Below are positions 43,103 to 52,245 of a stretch of DNA of 60,210 nucleotides, piece by piece. The position numbers were made by a program, and so were the translations under genes. Origin of the DNA: Acidimicrobiaceae bacterium. Its GTDB lineage: Bacteria > Actinomycetota > Acidimicrobiia > Acidimicrobiales > RAAP-2. The stretch lies in contig PMFN01000043.1 of NCBI GenBank assembly GCA_003155135.1, forward strand, positions 1-60,210, read 5' to 3'. Under the pieces are notes generated by a model. The model was not told where the DNA came from and did not search any database. It worked only from the letters and a program-made list of their open reading frames with translations. Every line of letters begins with the position of its first letter. Position 1 is the stretch's first letter.

Positions 43103-44216
43103 GGCGCTCCACCACATCGGCGACCCGCTCGGCGGCGTCGGGCCGGCCGAGCTTCCTCGCTGCGGTCTCCATCGACCCGAGAGCCCCGGCATCGGCCAAC
43201 AGCGCACCGAGCGTGGCGTCGAGGCGCTCGGCGTCACAGTCCTCGTCGGGGACCAATATGGCGGCGCCGCTGCGCACCAGTGCCATGGCGTTGGCCCGCT
43301 GGTGGTCTCGGGGGGCACCGGGCAGCGGCACGAGCACGGAGGGTACGCCCACCTCGGTCAGCTCGGCCACGGTCATCGCCCCGGCCCGGCAGACCATGAC
43401 GTCGGCGGCGGCGTAGAGCAGCGCCATGCGCTCCTCGTAGGGGACCATCTCGTGCCAGAGGCCCTCGCCGCGCGGCGTGGGCGCTCCGGCGAACTGCTCG
43501 TAGTCGCGGCGCCCGGTCACGTGGAAGAGGGCGAGGTCGGCTCGCCCGGCCCAACGGGTGGCGAGCCCGGCGGCGGCGGCGTTGATGCGCCGGGCACCGA
43601 GCGACCCCCCGACGACCGCCACGAGGGAGCGGCCCGCGGGCACCCCGAGGGTGCGCCGGGCGGCTGCGCTCGACTCGGCGTCTCGCTCGGTGGCGAGGAT
43701 CTCGTCGCGCACCGGTGTTCCGGTGACCACCGCCCGGGGTAGGTCCGTGCCCTCGAAGGCCACCGCCGACGCGGCGGCGGCACGGCCGAACAGGGAGTTG
43801 ACCGCGCCCGGCACGGCGTCGACGTTGACCAGCACGAGCGGGCGACGCAGCACCACGGCGGCGACGGCGGCCGGGAAGCTGGCGTAGCCCCCGACCGCCA
43901 CGACGACCGCCGGGCGCCAGCGCCGCATGGAAGCGATGGCCTTCGCCGAGGCGTACAGCAGGCCGAGCACGGCACGGGCGTTGTCGAGCAGGGCACGCGG
44001 CGAGAGGGAGCGGGCGATGCCACGACCCTCGAGCAGGGTGAGGGGGAACCCCTCGTCACCGAGCAGCGCCGCCTCCTGGCCGCGCCGTGAGCCCACCATC
44101 TCGATCGTGGCACGCTCGTGCCCGCGCGCCGCGAGGGCCCGGGCGACGGCCAGGGCGGGCAGGATGTGGCCCGCCGTGCCTCCTCCGGCGACGACGGCGT
44201 ACCGCCGCTCGCTCAC
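43089..44216 (-). CDS. murG: MurG: lipid II-forming GlcNAc transferase
   Basis: A GT28 glycosyltransferase of 375 residues acting on the inner membrane face. It has the N-terminal GGGTAGHILPALAVARAL, VVAVGGYASFPAAVAA, VVGGSLGARRINAAA, and the UDP-binding VCRAGAMTVAELTEVGVPSVLVPLPGAPRDHQRANA. One change is that the usual second-motif segment NA(A)GxxNR reads NVDAVPGAVNSLFG, close to the norm. It starts with a GTG overlapping the ftsW stop (GTGA). Confidence 0.96.
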   Translation of the reverse strand: MSERRYAVVAGGGTAGHILPALAVARALAARGHERATIEMVGSRRGQEAALLGDEGFPLTLLEGRGIARSLSPRALLDNARAVLGLLYASAKAIASMRRWRPAVVVAVGGYASFPAAVAAVVLRRPLVLVNVDAVPGAVNSLFGRAAAASAVAFEGTDLPRAVVTGTPVRDEILATERDAESSAAARRTLGVPAGRSLVAVVGGSLGARRINAAAAGLATRWAGRADLALFHVTGRRDYEQFAGAPTPRGEGLWHEMVPYEERMALLYAAADVMVCRAGAMTVAELTEVGVPSVLVPLPGAPRDHQRANAMALVRSGAAILVPDEDCDAERLDATLGALLADAGALGSMETAARKLGRPDAAERVADVVERHARS

Positions 44217-45544
44217 CGGCTCGCGCTGCGCGACGGGGTGCGCAGGCCGTTGCCCGGCGCAGCGGTGCGGGCCCGGTGCGGGTCGGCGCGCTTGGTCGGG
44301 CGGGCCGTCCCCTGCGTCCGGGCCGCCCGGTGGCCGTCGCCTCTCGGGGCACGGCGCTTCTCGTCGCGGGCGATGTTCATGAGGATGCCCGCGGCCAGCA
44401 TGGTGATCACGAGTGAGGAGCCACCGAAGGAGATGAACGGCAGCGGGATCCCGGTCACCGGGAGCAGGCCGATCACCGCACCCACGTTGATGACGGTCTC
44501 ACTCACGATCCACGCCACGAGGGCGACGGCGAGCAGGGAGCCGAACCTCTCGGTCGCCCGCTGGGCGGCGCGAAGCCCGAACCAGGCGAAGGCGCCGAGG
44601 AGGAAGAGCACGAACAGGGCGCCGATGAGCCCGAGCTCCTCGCCGATCACCGAGAAGATGAAGTCGGTGTGGGCATTGGGCAAGAGGCCCCACTTCTGGC
44701 GGCTGTCGCCCAGACCGAGGCCGAAGAGGTGGCCGGAGCCGAGACCGATCAGCGACTGGACGACCTGGTAGCCCGAGCCGGACTGGTGGGCCCCGGGGTT
44801 GAGGAAGGAGAGCAGCCGGGCCCGGCGGTAGGGGTCGACCATGCCGACCACGAACGCCAGACCAGCGAGGGCGCCCAGCACCTTCATGAGGGGGCCGAGC
44901 GGGACGCCCGAGGCGAACAGGAGCGCGAGGGTGATGGCCCCGATGACGAGGGCCGTGCCCATGTCGGGCTGAAGGATGATCAGGCCTCCCCCGGCGCCGG
45001 CCACGAGCAGCAGCGGGCCGACGATCCTGCGGTGGTCCGCCCCCTGCTCGGTGCGACGCGCCACGAGGTCGGCGCCGAACAGCGCGAGGGCCAGCTTCAT
45101 CAGCTCCGAGGGCTGCACCCGCAGCTGGCCGAAGCCGATCCATCGGCTCGAGCCACCCGAGTGCACACCGATGCCGGGCACGAGCACGGCAAGCAGCAGC
45201 AAGAAGGTGACCACCAGCAGGGGGCCGCAGAGGCGGCGCCAGCGCCGGTACTCGAACCGGCGGGCGAACAGCAGGGCGACGACGCCGAGCCCCATCCACA
45301 TCCCCTCGCGGATCAGGATCGACCAGGGCGAGCCGTAGAGGTTGAGCGAGATGACCGCCGACGCGGAGCCGACCATGACGAGGCCCACCACACAGAGCAC
45401 GCCGACGATCAGCATCAAGATCGTCGAGGTCGAGAGCCGGCGGACGGCCACCACCCAGCCGGCCGGACCCCGCTCCGCGGGTGCGGGCGTCGTCGTGCGG
45501 GCGCGCGTCCCACCGCCGCTGCGTTCCGACCTGCGCGCGCCCAT
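44213..45544 (-). CDS. ftsW: FtsW: SEDS-family septal peptidoglycan polymerase
   Basis: A SEDS glycosyltransferase of 443 residues with ten membrane helices. Signatures are STSTILMLIVGVLCVVGLVMVGSAS, RWIGFGQLRVQPSELMKLAL, ILQPDMGTALVIG, the catalytic-Asp helix region YRRARLLSFLNP, and the C-terminal GLLPVTGIPLPFISFGGSSLVITMLAAG. The cytoplasmic C-terminus is long and basic (about 50 residues). Start ATG at 45544; a GTG six codons upstream is possible. Only 56 nt separate it from mraY, so the murD gene normally here is missing. Confidence 0.95.
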   Translation of the reverse strand: MGARRSERSGGGTRARTTTPAPAERGPAGWVVAVRRLSTSTILMLIVGVLCVVGLVMVGSASAVISLNLYGSPWSILIREGMWMGLGVVALLFARRFEYRRWRRLCGPLLVVTFLLLLAVLVPGIGVHSGGSSRWIGFGQLRVQPSELMKLALALFGADLVARRTEQGADHRRIVGPLLLVAGAGGGLIILQPDMGTALVIGAITLALLFASGVPLGPLMKVLGALAGLAFVVGMVDPYRRARLLSFLNPGAHQSGSGYQVVQSLIGLGSGHLFGLGLGDSRQKWGLLPNAHTDFIFSVIGEELGLIGALFVLFLLGAFAWFGLRAAQRATERFGSLLAVALVAWIVSETVINVGAVIGLLPVTGIPLPFISFGGSSLVITMLAAGILMNIARDEKRRAPRGDGHRAARTQGTARPTKRADPHRARTAAPGNGLRTPSRSASR

Positions 45545-45600
45545 GCCGCTAGCTTCGCCCACCTGCCCCCCAAAAGGGTGGAATGCCCTCGTCGGCCCGC

Positions 45601-46644
45601 TCACGTGCCGACCTTGGAGACGAGCAGGAACTCGCCGTAGAAGATCCCGAGCGCGAGGGCGGCGAAGAGGCCCGCCATGATCCAAAAGCGCACGATGACC
45701 GTCGTCTCGGGCCAACCCAGCAGCTCGAAGTGGTGGTGCAGCGGTGCCATGCGGAAGATCCGCTTGCCGAAGGACCGGAAACTGATCACCTGGGCGATGA
45801 CCGAAAGGGTCTCGATGACGAAGAGGGCACCGAGGATCGGGAGGAGCAGGTCCAAGTTGAGCAGGAGGCACAGCGCCCCGAGCCCGGCGCCGATCGACAG
45901 CGAGCCGGTGTCGCCCATGTAGATCTTGGCGGGCGCCGCGTTCCACCACAAGAACCCGAGGCAGGCACCGGCCAGGGCGCACGCGCACAGCGCCATGTCG
46001 ATCGCCGACGCCGGGAGCACGTGGTAGATCGAGACGTGGCGGAACACCCAGTAGCCCATGATCGAGAGCACGGCGAAGCAGAACGTCGACGATCCCGCCG
46101 CCAGTCCGTCGAGGCCGTCGGTGAGGTTCACGGCGTTGGACGAGCCGACGAGCACGATGACGGCCAGCACCGCCCACCCGACTTGGCCGAGCTGGATGCC
46201 CGGTGTCGCCTGGCTGGTGAACGACAGCGTCGTCGAGGTATGCGCCCAGTGCACTGCCAGCTCGGCGAACAAGATGGCGGCGAGGAGCTGGGCGCCGAAC
46301 TTGCCCCGCTTGTTCAGCCCGAGGCTGCGCTTGTGGCGGATCTTGATCCAGTCGTCGAGAAAGCCGATGCTGCCGAAGGTGACGACGGCGAGCACCACCA
46401 GGTAACCGGTGCGCGAGAAGCGGACGTCGGGGCCGACGTGACCCATGAAGAAGCCGACGACGACGGCCCCCACGATGGCCACGCCCCCCATGGTCGGCGT
46501 GCCCGCCTTGGCGCTGTGATGAGCCGGGCCGTCCTCGCGGATGTGCTGGCCGATCTGGCGGCTGCTCAGCCAGCGGATGAGCAACGGGGTGCCCAAGATG
46601 GCCACCCAGAACGCGATGCCGCCCGACTCCATGAGGGAGAGCAC
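45601..46644 (-). CDS. mraY: MraY: phospho-MurNAc-pentapeptide translocase
   Basis: A polytopic enzyme of 347 residues that makes lipid I. Signatures are DGPAHHSAKAGTPTMGG near the N-terminus, GFLDDWIKIRHKRSLGL, SSNAVNLTDGLDGLA with the catalytic Asp residues, AKIYMGDTGSLSIG, and RMAPLHHHFELLGWPE. The GTG at 46644 lies one base after the murE stop; an ATG four codons later (46632) is the alternative. The gene normally between murE and mraY, murF, is absent here. Confidence 0.96.
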   Translation of the reverse strand: MLSLMESGGIAFWVAILGTPLLIRWLSSRQIGQHIREDGPAHHSAKAGTPTMGGVAIVGAVVVGFFMGHVGPDVRFSRTGYLVVLAVVTFGSIGFLDDWIKIRHKRSLGLNKRGKFGAQLLAAILFAELAVHWAHTSTTLSFTSQATPGIQLGQVGWAVLAVIVLVGSSNAVNLTDGLDGLAAGSSTFCFAVLSIMGYWVFRHVSIYHVLPASAIDMALCACALAGACLGFLWWNAAPAKIYMGDTGSLSIGAGLGALCLLLNLDLLLPILGALFVIETLSVIAQVISFRSFGKRIFRMAPLHHHFELLGWPETTVIVRFWIMAGLFAALALGIFYGEFLLVSKVGT

Positions 46645-46645
46645 G

Positions 46646-48127
46646 TCAGGCCCCCCTCCCTCGGACCCACGCCGCCGGATCGCCGGCGAAACGCCGGCGC
46701 AGGTGCTCGCGTGCGACTTCTCGGTCGTCGAACGGAACGGCGCGCTGGCCGTGCACCTGGGTCGTCTCGTGCCCTTTGCCCGCCACCAGGACGACGTCGC
46801 CGGGTGCGGCGAGGTCGAGGGCGGTGCCGATGGCACGCTCGCGGTCCTCGTCGATGACCACCCGCCCAGAGGAGATCGCCTCGGGGGGGACACCGGCCAC
46901 CATCTCGTCGAGGATCATGGCTGGGTCCTCGCTGCGCGCGTTGTCCGACGTCAGGATGCCGAGGTCGGCCAACTGGGCCGCCAGGGCCCCCATCTCGGGG
47001 CGCTTTGCCTTGTCCCGGTCACCGCCGCACCCGAGCACCACGACCACGCGCGCACCGGGAGCGGCCAGGTGGCGCGCCTCACGAAGGACTGCGGCGAGGC
47101 CGTCGGGGGTGTGGGCGTAATCGACGAGCACGGCGAAGGGCGGGCCCTCTCCCCCACCGGTGGCCACCACCTCCATCCGTCCGGGCACTGGCTCGGAACG
47201 GGCAAGGCCCGCAGCGATGGTCCCCGCGTCGATCCCGAGGGCGTAGGCCGCCTCGGCGGCGAGGAGGGCGTTCCCGACATTGATCGCGCCGCTCAACGGC
47301 ACGCGGACCCGCTCGGTGCGCCACGTGAACGCCGAGGAGCCGATCCGAAGCTCCACCTCGGACGCCTGGGCCGCCTCCACCGCGACCAGGGGGATCTGGG
47401 GCCGCTCGAGGAGCCGGCGGCCCCACGGGCTGTCGGCGTTGACGATCCCGCGCACCGCCCGAGCGGGGGTGAACAGCGACGCCTTCACGTCGAAGTACTC
47501 CTCCATCGATCCGTGAAAGTCGAGATGGTCGTGGCTCAGGTTGGTGAACACCACCACGTCGAAGTGGATGGCGTCGACACGGGCCTGAGCGAGCGCGTGA
47601 CTCGAGACTTCCATAGCCACCGCGCCGCGGCCGCCTCCGGCGTCGCGCGCCTCGGCCAGCATGGCCTGGAGCTCGTTCGACTCGGGCGTCGTGCGGGCAC
47701 CGCTCAGTGTGCCGATGACGGTCGTCGCCTCCCCCGCCTCGCGCAGCACCGCCGCCAGCAGGTGCGTGACGGTGGTCTTGCCGTTCGTGCCGGTCACCCC
47801 GACCATGGTGAGCTCGCGGGCCGGGAAGCCGAAGAAGGCGGCGGACAGCTGTGCCATTGCGTGGCGGCCGGCACCCTCGGGTACCACGACCTCGACGGCC
47901 CCTGCGAGTTCCACCTCGGCCCGGCGCCCTTCCACGACTATGCCGACTGCGCCGCGCTCGAGGGCCTCGCGGGCGAAGCGACGGCCGTCGGCGCTGCGCC
48001 CGGGCAGCGCGCAGAACAGCGCGCCGGGGCGCACCCGTCGGCTGTCGTGCTCGATCCCGGTCACCTCGATGCCCGAGGGGTCACCCGTCGAGTCGACGAT
48101 CTCGAGCTCATCGAGCAGCAGGGTCAT
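46646..48127 (-). CDS. murE: MurE: UDP-MurNAc-tripeptide synthetase
   Basis: A Mur ligase of 493 residues adding the third amino acid of the stem peptide. Motifs are GVTGTNGKTTVTHL (ATP), FTNLSHDHLDFHGSMEEYFDVKASLF, LVDYAHTPDGLAAVLREAR, and VLGCGGDRDKAKRPEMG. The substrate loop reads SDNARSEDP where meso-diaminopimelate enzymes usually have DNPRxE; the Arg that contacts mDAP is kept, so mDAP is still the likely substrate. The ATG at 48127 is preferred; a GTG two codons upstream is possible, and neither has a clear SD. The gap to ftsI is 97 bp. Confidence 0.94.
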   Translation of the reverse strand: MTLLLDELEIVDSTGDPSGIEVTGIEHDSRRVRPGALFCALPGRSADGRRFAREALERGAVGIVVEGRRAEVELAGAVEVVVPEGAGRHAMAQLSAAFFGFPARELTMVGVTGTNGKTTVTHLLAAVLREAGEATTVIGTLSGARTTPESNELQAMLAEARDAGGGRGAVAMEVSSHALAQARVDAIHFDVVVFTNLSHDHLDFHGSMEEYFDVKASLFTPARAVRGIVNADSPWGRRLLERPQIPLVAVEAAQASEVELRIGSSAFTWRTERVRVPLSGAINVGNALLAAEAAYALGIDAGTIAAGLARSEPVPGRMEVVATGGGEGPPFAVLVDYAHTPDGLAAVLREARHLAAPGARVVVVLGCGGDRDKAKRPEMGALAAQLADLGILTSDNARSEDPAMILDEMVAGVPPEAISSGRVVIDEDRERAIGTALDLAAPGDVVLVAGKGHETTQVHGQRAVPFDDREVAREHLRRRFAGDPAAWVRGRGA

Positions 48128-48224
48128 GTCCACGGAGAAGGGTCTGCCGCGCCGGCATCGCCTTCCAGGGAGCTTCCGTGGGGGATGCGGCCGACCGGAC
48201 GATGGTACTCGCCGGCCGCGCGGT

Positions 48225-50102
48225 TCAAGTGATGTCCTGGGTCTGGGAAGCCGACGACCCCGAGGCCGGCGCAGTGTTCTGCGTCGGGGCCCCTGGTGAG
48301 GTTGGGATCTGGTAGCGGTGCAGCGCATAGCTCATGATCTGGGAGAACACCGGTGCGGCCACCGTGCCGCCGAAGATGGGCGTGGGGCGATTCAGCACGA
48401 CGATGACCGAGAGCACGGGGTTATTGGCCGGGGCGAAGCCGACGAACGAGGCCATGTAGGCGCCGGTCACGTAGCTGTCCTTGCCGACGGTGGGGATCTG
48501 GGCGGTGCCGGTCTTCCCCGCCACCGTGTAGCCCGGGACGATCGCGCTCGTGCCGGTCCCGGTCTGGACCACGCTCTCGAGCATGCTGGTGAGCTCGCTG
48601 TCGACCGCCGGGCTGAACACCCGGTGGGTCGACGCAGCCGGGGCCGGCGTCGTCGTCCCGTTGGCACCGACGCTGGCTCGCACCAGCCGGGGGGCCACGA
48701 ACGTCCCGCCGTTGGCGACGGTGTTGTAGGCGTCGAGGACCTGCTGGGCGTTGACCGCGTCGACCTGGCCGATGGGCAGCGAGACGAGGTCCGTCGGCTC
48801 CCACTGGGCTGCTCCGGCCAGGATGCCCGCCGACTCCCCGGGGAAGTTGAGGCCGGTCGGGCTGCCGAAGCCCAGGTTCTTCACCTGGGCGAGGAGGCGG
48901 GACTCGCCGAGCGAGGAGGCGATCTCGGAGGTCCCGATGTTCGAGGACTGCGCCAGGATCTGGGTGGCGGTCAACTCCTCGGTCGGGTGCGGCTCGGCGT
49001 CATGGAACAAGGAACCGTCCAAGGTGATCTGGTCGGGCACCGAGAAGGCGGTGTTCGGGTTGATGAGACCATCTTGGAGGGCTGCGGAGAAGGTCACGAG
49101 CTTGAAGACCGACCCGGGCTCGTAGAGCTCGGTGAGGGCGAGATTCGACGGCGCCTCGGCGACGCCGCCCGTCGTCGACGGGCTGCCGGTGGCCCCCGAC
49201 CCGGTCGCCACCAGGTTGGCCATCGAGAGGATGTCGCCGCTGCGCGTGTCCATGACCACGGCCGTGCCGCTCACCGCGTGCGAGGCCACGATCTCCGCCC
49301 CGAGCGCCTGCTCGGTCTCGTACTGGAGCGGCTCGTCGATGGTCAGCTCGAGGCCGGCACCCGGTGTCCCCGAGTGCTTTGTGGTGACCGGGGACTGGGG
49401 CAACGCGACGCCGAGGGGCGACTCGAGCAGCGTCTCGCTCCCTGACGTTCCCGCCAGAGACTTTTGGTACTGGTACTCGAGGCCGGCCGCACCGACCCCC
49501 GAACCATTGGTGATCCCGAGGACCGGCGACGCCAGCGCTCCGTTGGGCACCACCCGCCGGGAGCTCGGGATCATGGTGATGCCCGCGAAGTTGCCGGCAC
49601 TGACCTTCTGGCCCTGGGTCTGACTCAGCTGGGTGGCGATGGACACGTAGCCCGAGGCACGGTGGAGCTCGGGTGCCAGCTGCGCGGCGGGCACGCCGAG
49701 CAGCGGAGCGAGTGCCTCGGCCTCGGTGAAGGGGTGGGCGATCTGGAAGTCGTCGGCGATGACCGTCTCCGTCGGGATCGACAGGGCGAGCGTCTGGCCG
49801 TTGCGGTCGTAGATCCCGCCGCGCAGGGCGGGAAGTGCCACCGTCTGGGTCAGCTCGGTACGCCCCTCTGCCTTCAGCTTGGACGACTGGAGCACCTGGA
49901 TGTCCACGAGCCGGGCGGCCATGGCGAGGAGCACCAGGACGACCAGCAGGCGAAGGAAGCGGACACGCTTGGTGAGGGTGCTGCGATGCCGGTCGGCGCG
50001 CTTGCGGGCCGACGCCGCCCTCGCCGAGGTGCGCGGGGCGGGGCGGGCGGGGCGTGGTGTCGCCGACGGGCGCGGCGCGTTCTTGGTGGCGGTCGGACTC
50101 AC
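48225..50102 (-). CDS. ftsI: FtsI/PBP3: septal class B transpeptidase
   Basis: A penicillin-binding protein of 625 residues. A basic cytoplasmic tail precedes one helix (LRLLVVLVLLAMAARLVDIQVL). The class B dimerisation domain begins GGIYDRNGQTLALS. The transpeptidase has the SxxK motif EPGSVFKLVTF (Ser near 331), SSN in AQSSNIGTSEIA (about 384) and KTGT in VAGKTGTAQ (about 527). The C-terminus is Thr/Ser/Gln-rich. It cross-links septal peptidoglycan with FtsW. The GTG at 50102 overlaps the ftsL stop (GTGA). Confidence 0.95.
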   Translation of the reverse strand: MSPTATKNAPRPSATPRPARPAPRTSARAASARKRADRHRSTLTKRVRFLRLLVVLVLLAMAARLVDIQVLQSSKLKAEGRTELTQTVALPALRGGIYDRNGQTLALSIPTETVIADDFQIAHPFTEAEALAPLLGVPAAQLAPELHRASGYVSIATQLSQTQGQKVSAGNFAGITMIPSSRRVVPNGALASPVLGITNGSGVGAAGLEYQYQKSLAGTSGSETLLESPLGVALPQSPVTTKHSGTPGAGLELTIDEPLQYETEQALGAEIVASHAVSGTAVVMDTRSGDILSMANLVATGSGATGSPSTTGGVAEAPSNLALTELYEPGSVFKLVTFSAALQDGLINPNTAFSVPDQITLDGSLFHDAEPHPTEELTATQILAQSSNIGTSEIASSLGESRLLAQVKNLGFGSPTGLNFPGESAGILAGAAQWEPTDLVSLPIGQVDAVNAQQVLDAYNTVANGGTFVAPRLVRASVGANGTTTPAPAASTHRVFSPAVDSELTSMLESVVQTGTGTSAIVPGYTVAGKTGTAQIPTVGKDSYVTGAYMASFVGFAPANNPVLSVIVVLNRPTPIFGGTVAAPVFSQIMSYALHRYQIPTSPGAPTQNTAPASGSSASQTQDIT

Positions 50103-50626
50103 CCCGCCGCCCCCGCGGGCGCGGTGGTGGTCGGCGTCGTTGCGGAGGTGGGGCTGGTGGTGGCCGGGGTGGCGGCAGCGACCGGCGTCGTGAGCTTGGG
50201 AGCAGGCAAAGGTGTCGTGAGCGGCACAGAGGACAGCTGGTGGATCTGGGCGGGCGTGCCCATATGGAGCTGCTGCTCGCTTTGGCTCACAATCCGAGAG
50301 GGGGTCTCGAGGCTGGCGACGGCGGCCACCTCCTGGCGGTGCACGGCCTGCTCGGCATTGAGCTGGGTCTGGATGCTGCTCAACCGGACCTGGCCCACCG
50401 CCAGCATGGCGTGGGCGCACACCACGGCCAGCAGGGCTGCGACCACGATGGCGAGGGCGAGGAGCTCGGTGATGCGACGGCCCCCCGCGCGGCGGCGGCC
50501 CTCGGGTGCGACGACGCGCAGCGGCGCACGCTGGGGGGCGGCAGCGGGACGCGGGCGGGCAGCGGGACGCTCCGTCGCGGGGCGCCGGGCTGCGGCAGTG
50601 GCGGTGGCTGTGGCGGGCGGCGTCAT
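50099..50626 (-). CDS. ftsL: FtsL-like divisome protein
   Basis: A bitopic protein of 175 residues in the ftsL slot between rsmH and ftsI. It has a basic Ala/Pro/Arg-rich cytoplasmic tail, a helix (ITELLALAIVVAALLAVVCAHAML), a short coiled coil (VGQVRLSSIQTQLNAEQAVHRQEVAAV), then SRIVSQSEQQLHMGTPAQI and a long Thr/Pro/Ala-rich C-terminus. Sequence identity in FtsL is always low; assignment rests on topology, coiled coil and position. The ATG overlaps the rsmH stop (ATGA). Confidence 0.85.
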   Translation of the reverse strand: MTPPATATATAAARRPATERPAARPRPAAAPQRAPLRVVAPEGRRRAGGRRITELLALAIVVAALLAVVCAHAMLAVGQVRLSSIQTQLNAEQAVHRQEVAAVASLETPSRIVSQSEQQLHMGTPAQIHQLSSVPLTTPLPAPKLTTPVAAATPATTSPTSATTPTTTAPAGAAG

Positions 50627-51570
50627 TGCCGGTGCATTTCCTCGCTCGGTGCCAGCCGCTCGACGGCGCGCATCCGGGCGCTCTCGGCACGGTGGTTCTG
50701 CTCGATCTCTTCGGCGCTGGCCTTCTTCGAACCTCGAAAGACGAGGCGCACCAGGGGCTCGGCGCCGCACACACAGGGCAGGCCGGGCGGGCAGACGCAG
50801 CCCCCGGTGGCGGCCTCGGCGAAGGCCGCCTTGACCATCCGGTCCTCACCGGAGTGGTAGGAGAGCACCACGCAGCGACCCAAGGGGGCGAGCAGGCCGA
50901 CCGCCTCGGGGAGGGCCGCGTCGAGCTCGTCGAGCTCCTCATTGACGGCGATCCGCAGTGCCTGGAAGACGCGCCGGGCAGGATGTCCCCTGCGTCGGAG
51001 GGCTGCGGGCACGGCGTCGGACACCACCTGGGCGAGCTGTGCGGTGGTCTCGATCGGCCGGGCCGCGATGACCGCTCGGGCGATGCGCCGGGCGAGGCGA
51101 CCTTCGCCGCTGTCACGGAACAGCGCTGCGAGCTCGGCCTCGGACGCTTCGTTCACGAGCTCGGCCGCCGAACGGCCCGAGCTCTGGTCCATGCGCATGT
51201 CGAGGGGGGCGTCGAGGCGGTAGGAGAAGCCGCGCTCTGCTCGGTCGAGCTGCGGCGAGCTCACACCGAGGTCGAAGAGGACCCCGCTGACCTTGCCCGA
51301 GTGCTCGAGGACGTCAGCGAGGGCGCCAAAGCGAGCATGGTGGAGCTCGGCCCGTCCGCCGAAGGGGGCGAGCCGCACCCGGGCCGCCGCGAGGGCGTCG
51401 AGGTCGCGGTCGAGACCGACCAGGCGTAGGCCCGGTCGGGAGGAGAGGATGGCCGCCGCATGGCCGCCGCCGCCGACCGTGGCGTCGACCACGACACCGT
51501 CGGGCACGGGGGCGAACAGCGCCACGATCTCGTGGGCCATCACCGGCAGGTGGGAAAAGTCCGAGTCCAT
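50623..51570 (-). CDS. rsmH: RsmH (MraW): 16S rRNA m4C1402 methyltransferase
   Basis: An SAM methyltransferase of 315 residues starting FSHLPVMAHEIVALF. It has the SAM motif VVDATVGGGGHAAAIL, LVGLDRDLDALAAA, GVLFDLGVSSPQLDRAERGFSYRLDAPLDMRMDQ, VFQALRIAVNEEL and LSYHSGEDRMVKAAF. It methylates N4 of C1402 in 16S rRNA. The ATG at 51570 has SD GAGGAG at 6 nt. An in-frame ATG at 51741 overlaps the mraZ stop as ATGA and would add 57 residues with no recognisable motif; which start is used is unclear. Confidence 0.94.
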   Translation of the reverse strand: MDSDFSHLPVMAHEIVALFAPVPDGVVVDATVGGGGHAAAILSSRPGLRLVGLDRDLDALAAARVRLAPFGGRAELHHARFGALADVLEHSGKVSGVLFDLGVSSPQLDRAERGFSYRLDAPLDMRMDQSSGRSAAELVNEASEAELAALFRDSGEGRLARRIARAVIAARPIETTAQLAQVVSDAVPAALRRRGHPARRVFQALRIAVNEELDELDAALPEAVGLLAPLGRCVVLSYHSGEDRMVKAAFAEAATGGCVCPPGLPCVCGAEPLVRLVFRGSKKASAEEIEQNHRAESARMRAVERLAPSEEMHRQ

Positions 51571-51737
51571 CTGCAGCTCCTCGGCGAGCGAGGTGCGTGG
51601 GCATCCAACGGGGAAGAGGGCGGAGGAGAAGTCTTCCACCGTGCCCACCGAGGAGCTGCACATGGACTTGGCTGTCAGGTTGTCTCGGGTCGGCCGTTTC
51701 TGTGTCCGCAGGGTCGACGCTGCTGTGGGGACACTGG

Positions 51738-52157
51738 TCATTCGTCCTCGTCGTCGAGGAACCAGCTCTCGTCGGGGCGCACCCGCTCGTCCCAGACCGC
51801 CGGGTTCCACAGCTCGAGCCGGTCGATAGCCCCGTGGACCAGGACGTCCCCGCTCAACGTCGCGAATTCCCGCAGGTGCGCCGGGATGGCCATTCGACCC
51901 TGCCGGTCGACCTCCACCTCGTGCGAGTTCGATGCCCACAGTCGGGCTCGGTTCCGCTGGGTCCGACCACTCGCGGCCTGCTCCTGCATCGCTTCCATCT
52001 GACGCTCGAACTCGCCGGGCGTGAAGAGGGCGAGGCAGCCCTCCCGGTGCTCGGTCAGGTAGCCCCCGCGGTCGAAGGCGGCGCGGAACTTCGCCGGCAG
52101 GATGACCCTGCCCTTCGTGTCGAGCGAATGCTCGTACCGGCCGACGAACCCTGGCAC
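51738..52157 (-). CDS. mraZ: MraZ: dcw-cluster transcriptional regulator
   Basis: A protein of 139 residues with two AbrB-like SWIM repeats: GRYEHSLDTKGRVILPAKFRAAF and SHEVEVDRQGRMAIPAHLREFA, each with the DxxGR motif. MraZ forms rings and binds phased GTGG/TGGG-type repeats in its own promoter to control the dcw operon. The GTG start at 52157 has AAGG 3 nt upstream. It is the first gene of the division cluster. The promoter and repeats lie at 52201-52252. Confidence 0.95.
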   Translation of the reverse strand: MPGFVGRYEHSLDTKGRVILPAKFRAAFDRGGYLTEHREGCLALFTPGEFERQMEAMQEQAASGRTQRNRARLWASNSHEVEVDRQGRMAIPAHLREFATLSGDVLVHGAIDRLELWNPAVWDERVRPDESWFLDDEDE

Positions 52158-52200
52158 TGACCTTCTCTCCCATGACGCCCCTGCTTTCGCGCCCTCTGCC

Positions 52201-52245
52201 GCCCCTTCGCACCACTTCGTGCCACTCTACGCCCCAACTCACCAC
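52201..52245 (-). repeat. Five 10-bp-phased GTGG/GGGG repeats, probable MraZ operator
   Basis: On the minus strand GTGGT (52245-52241), GGGGC (52235-52231), GTGGC (52225-52221), GTGGT (52215-52211) and GGGGC (52205-52201) recur exactly every 10 bp. A weaker sixth, AGGGC, lies at 52195-52191. They run from the -35/-10 spacer across the start site. MraZ operators in other bacteria are TGGG or GTGG pentamers separated by 5 nt. Confidence 0.65.

Noticed and set aside
48225-51116. A 963-codon frame extending ftsI upstream
   Set aside because: The upstream part runs through ftsL and rsmH in a different frame; the GTG at 50102 with GTGA overlap is the proper start.
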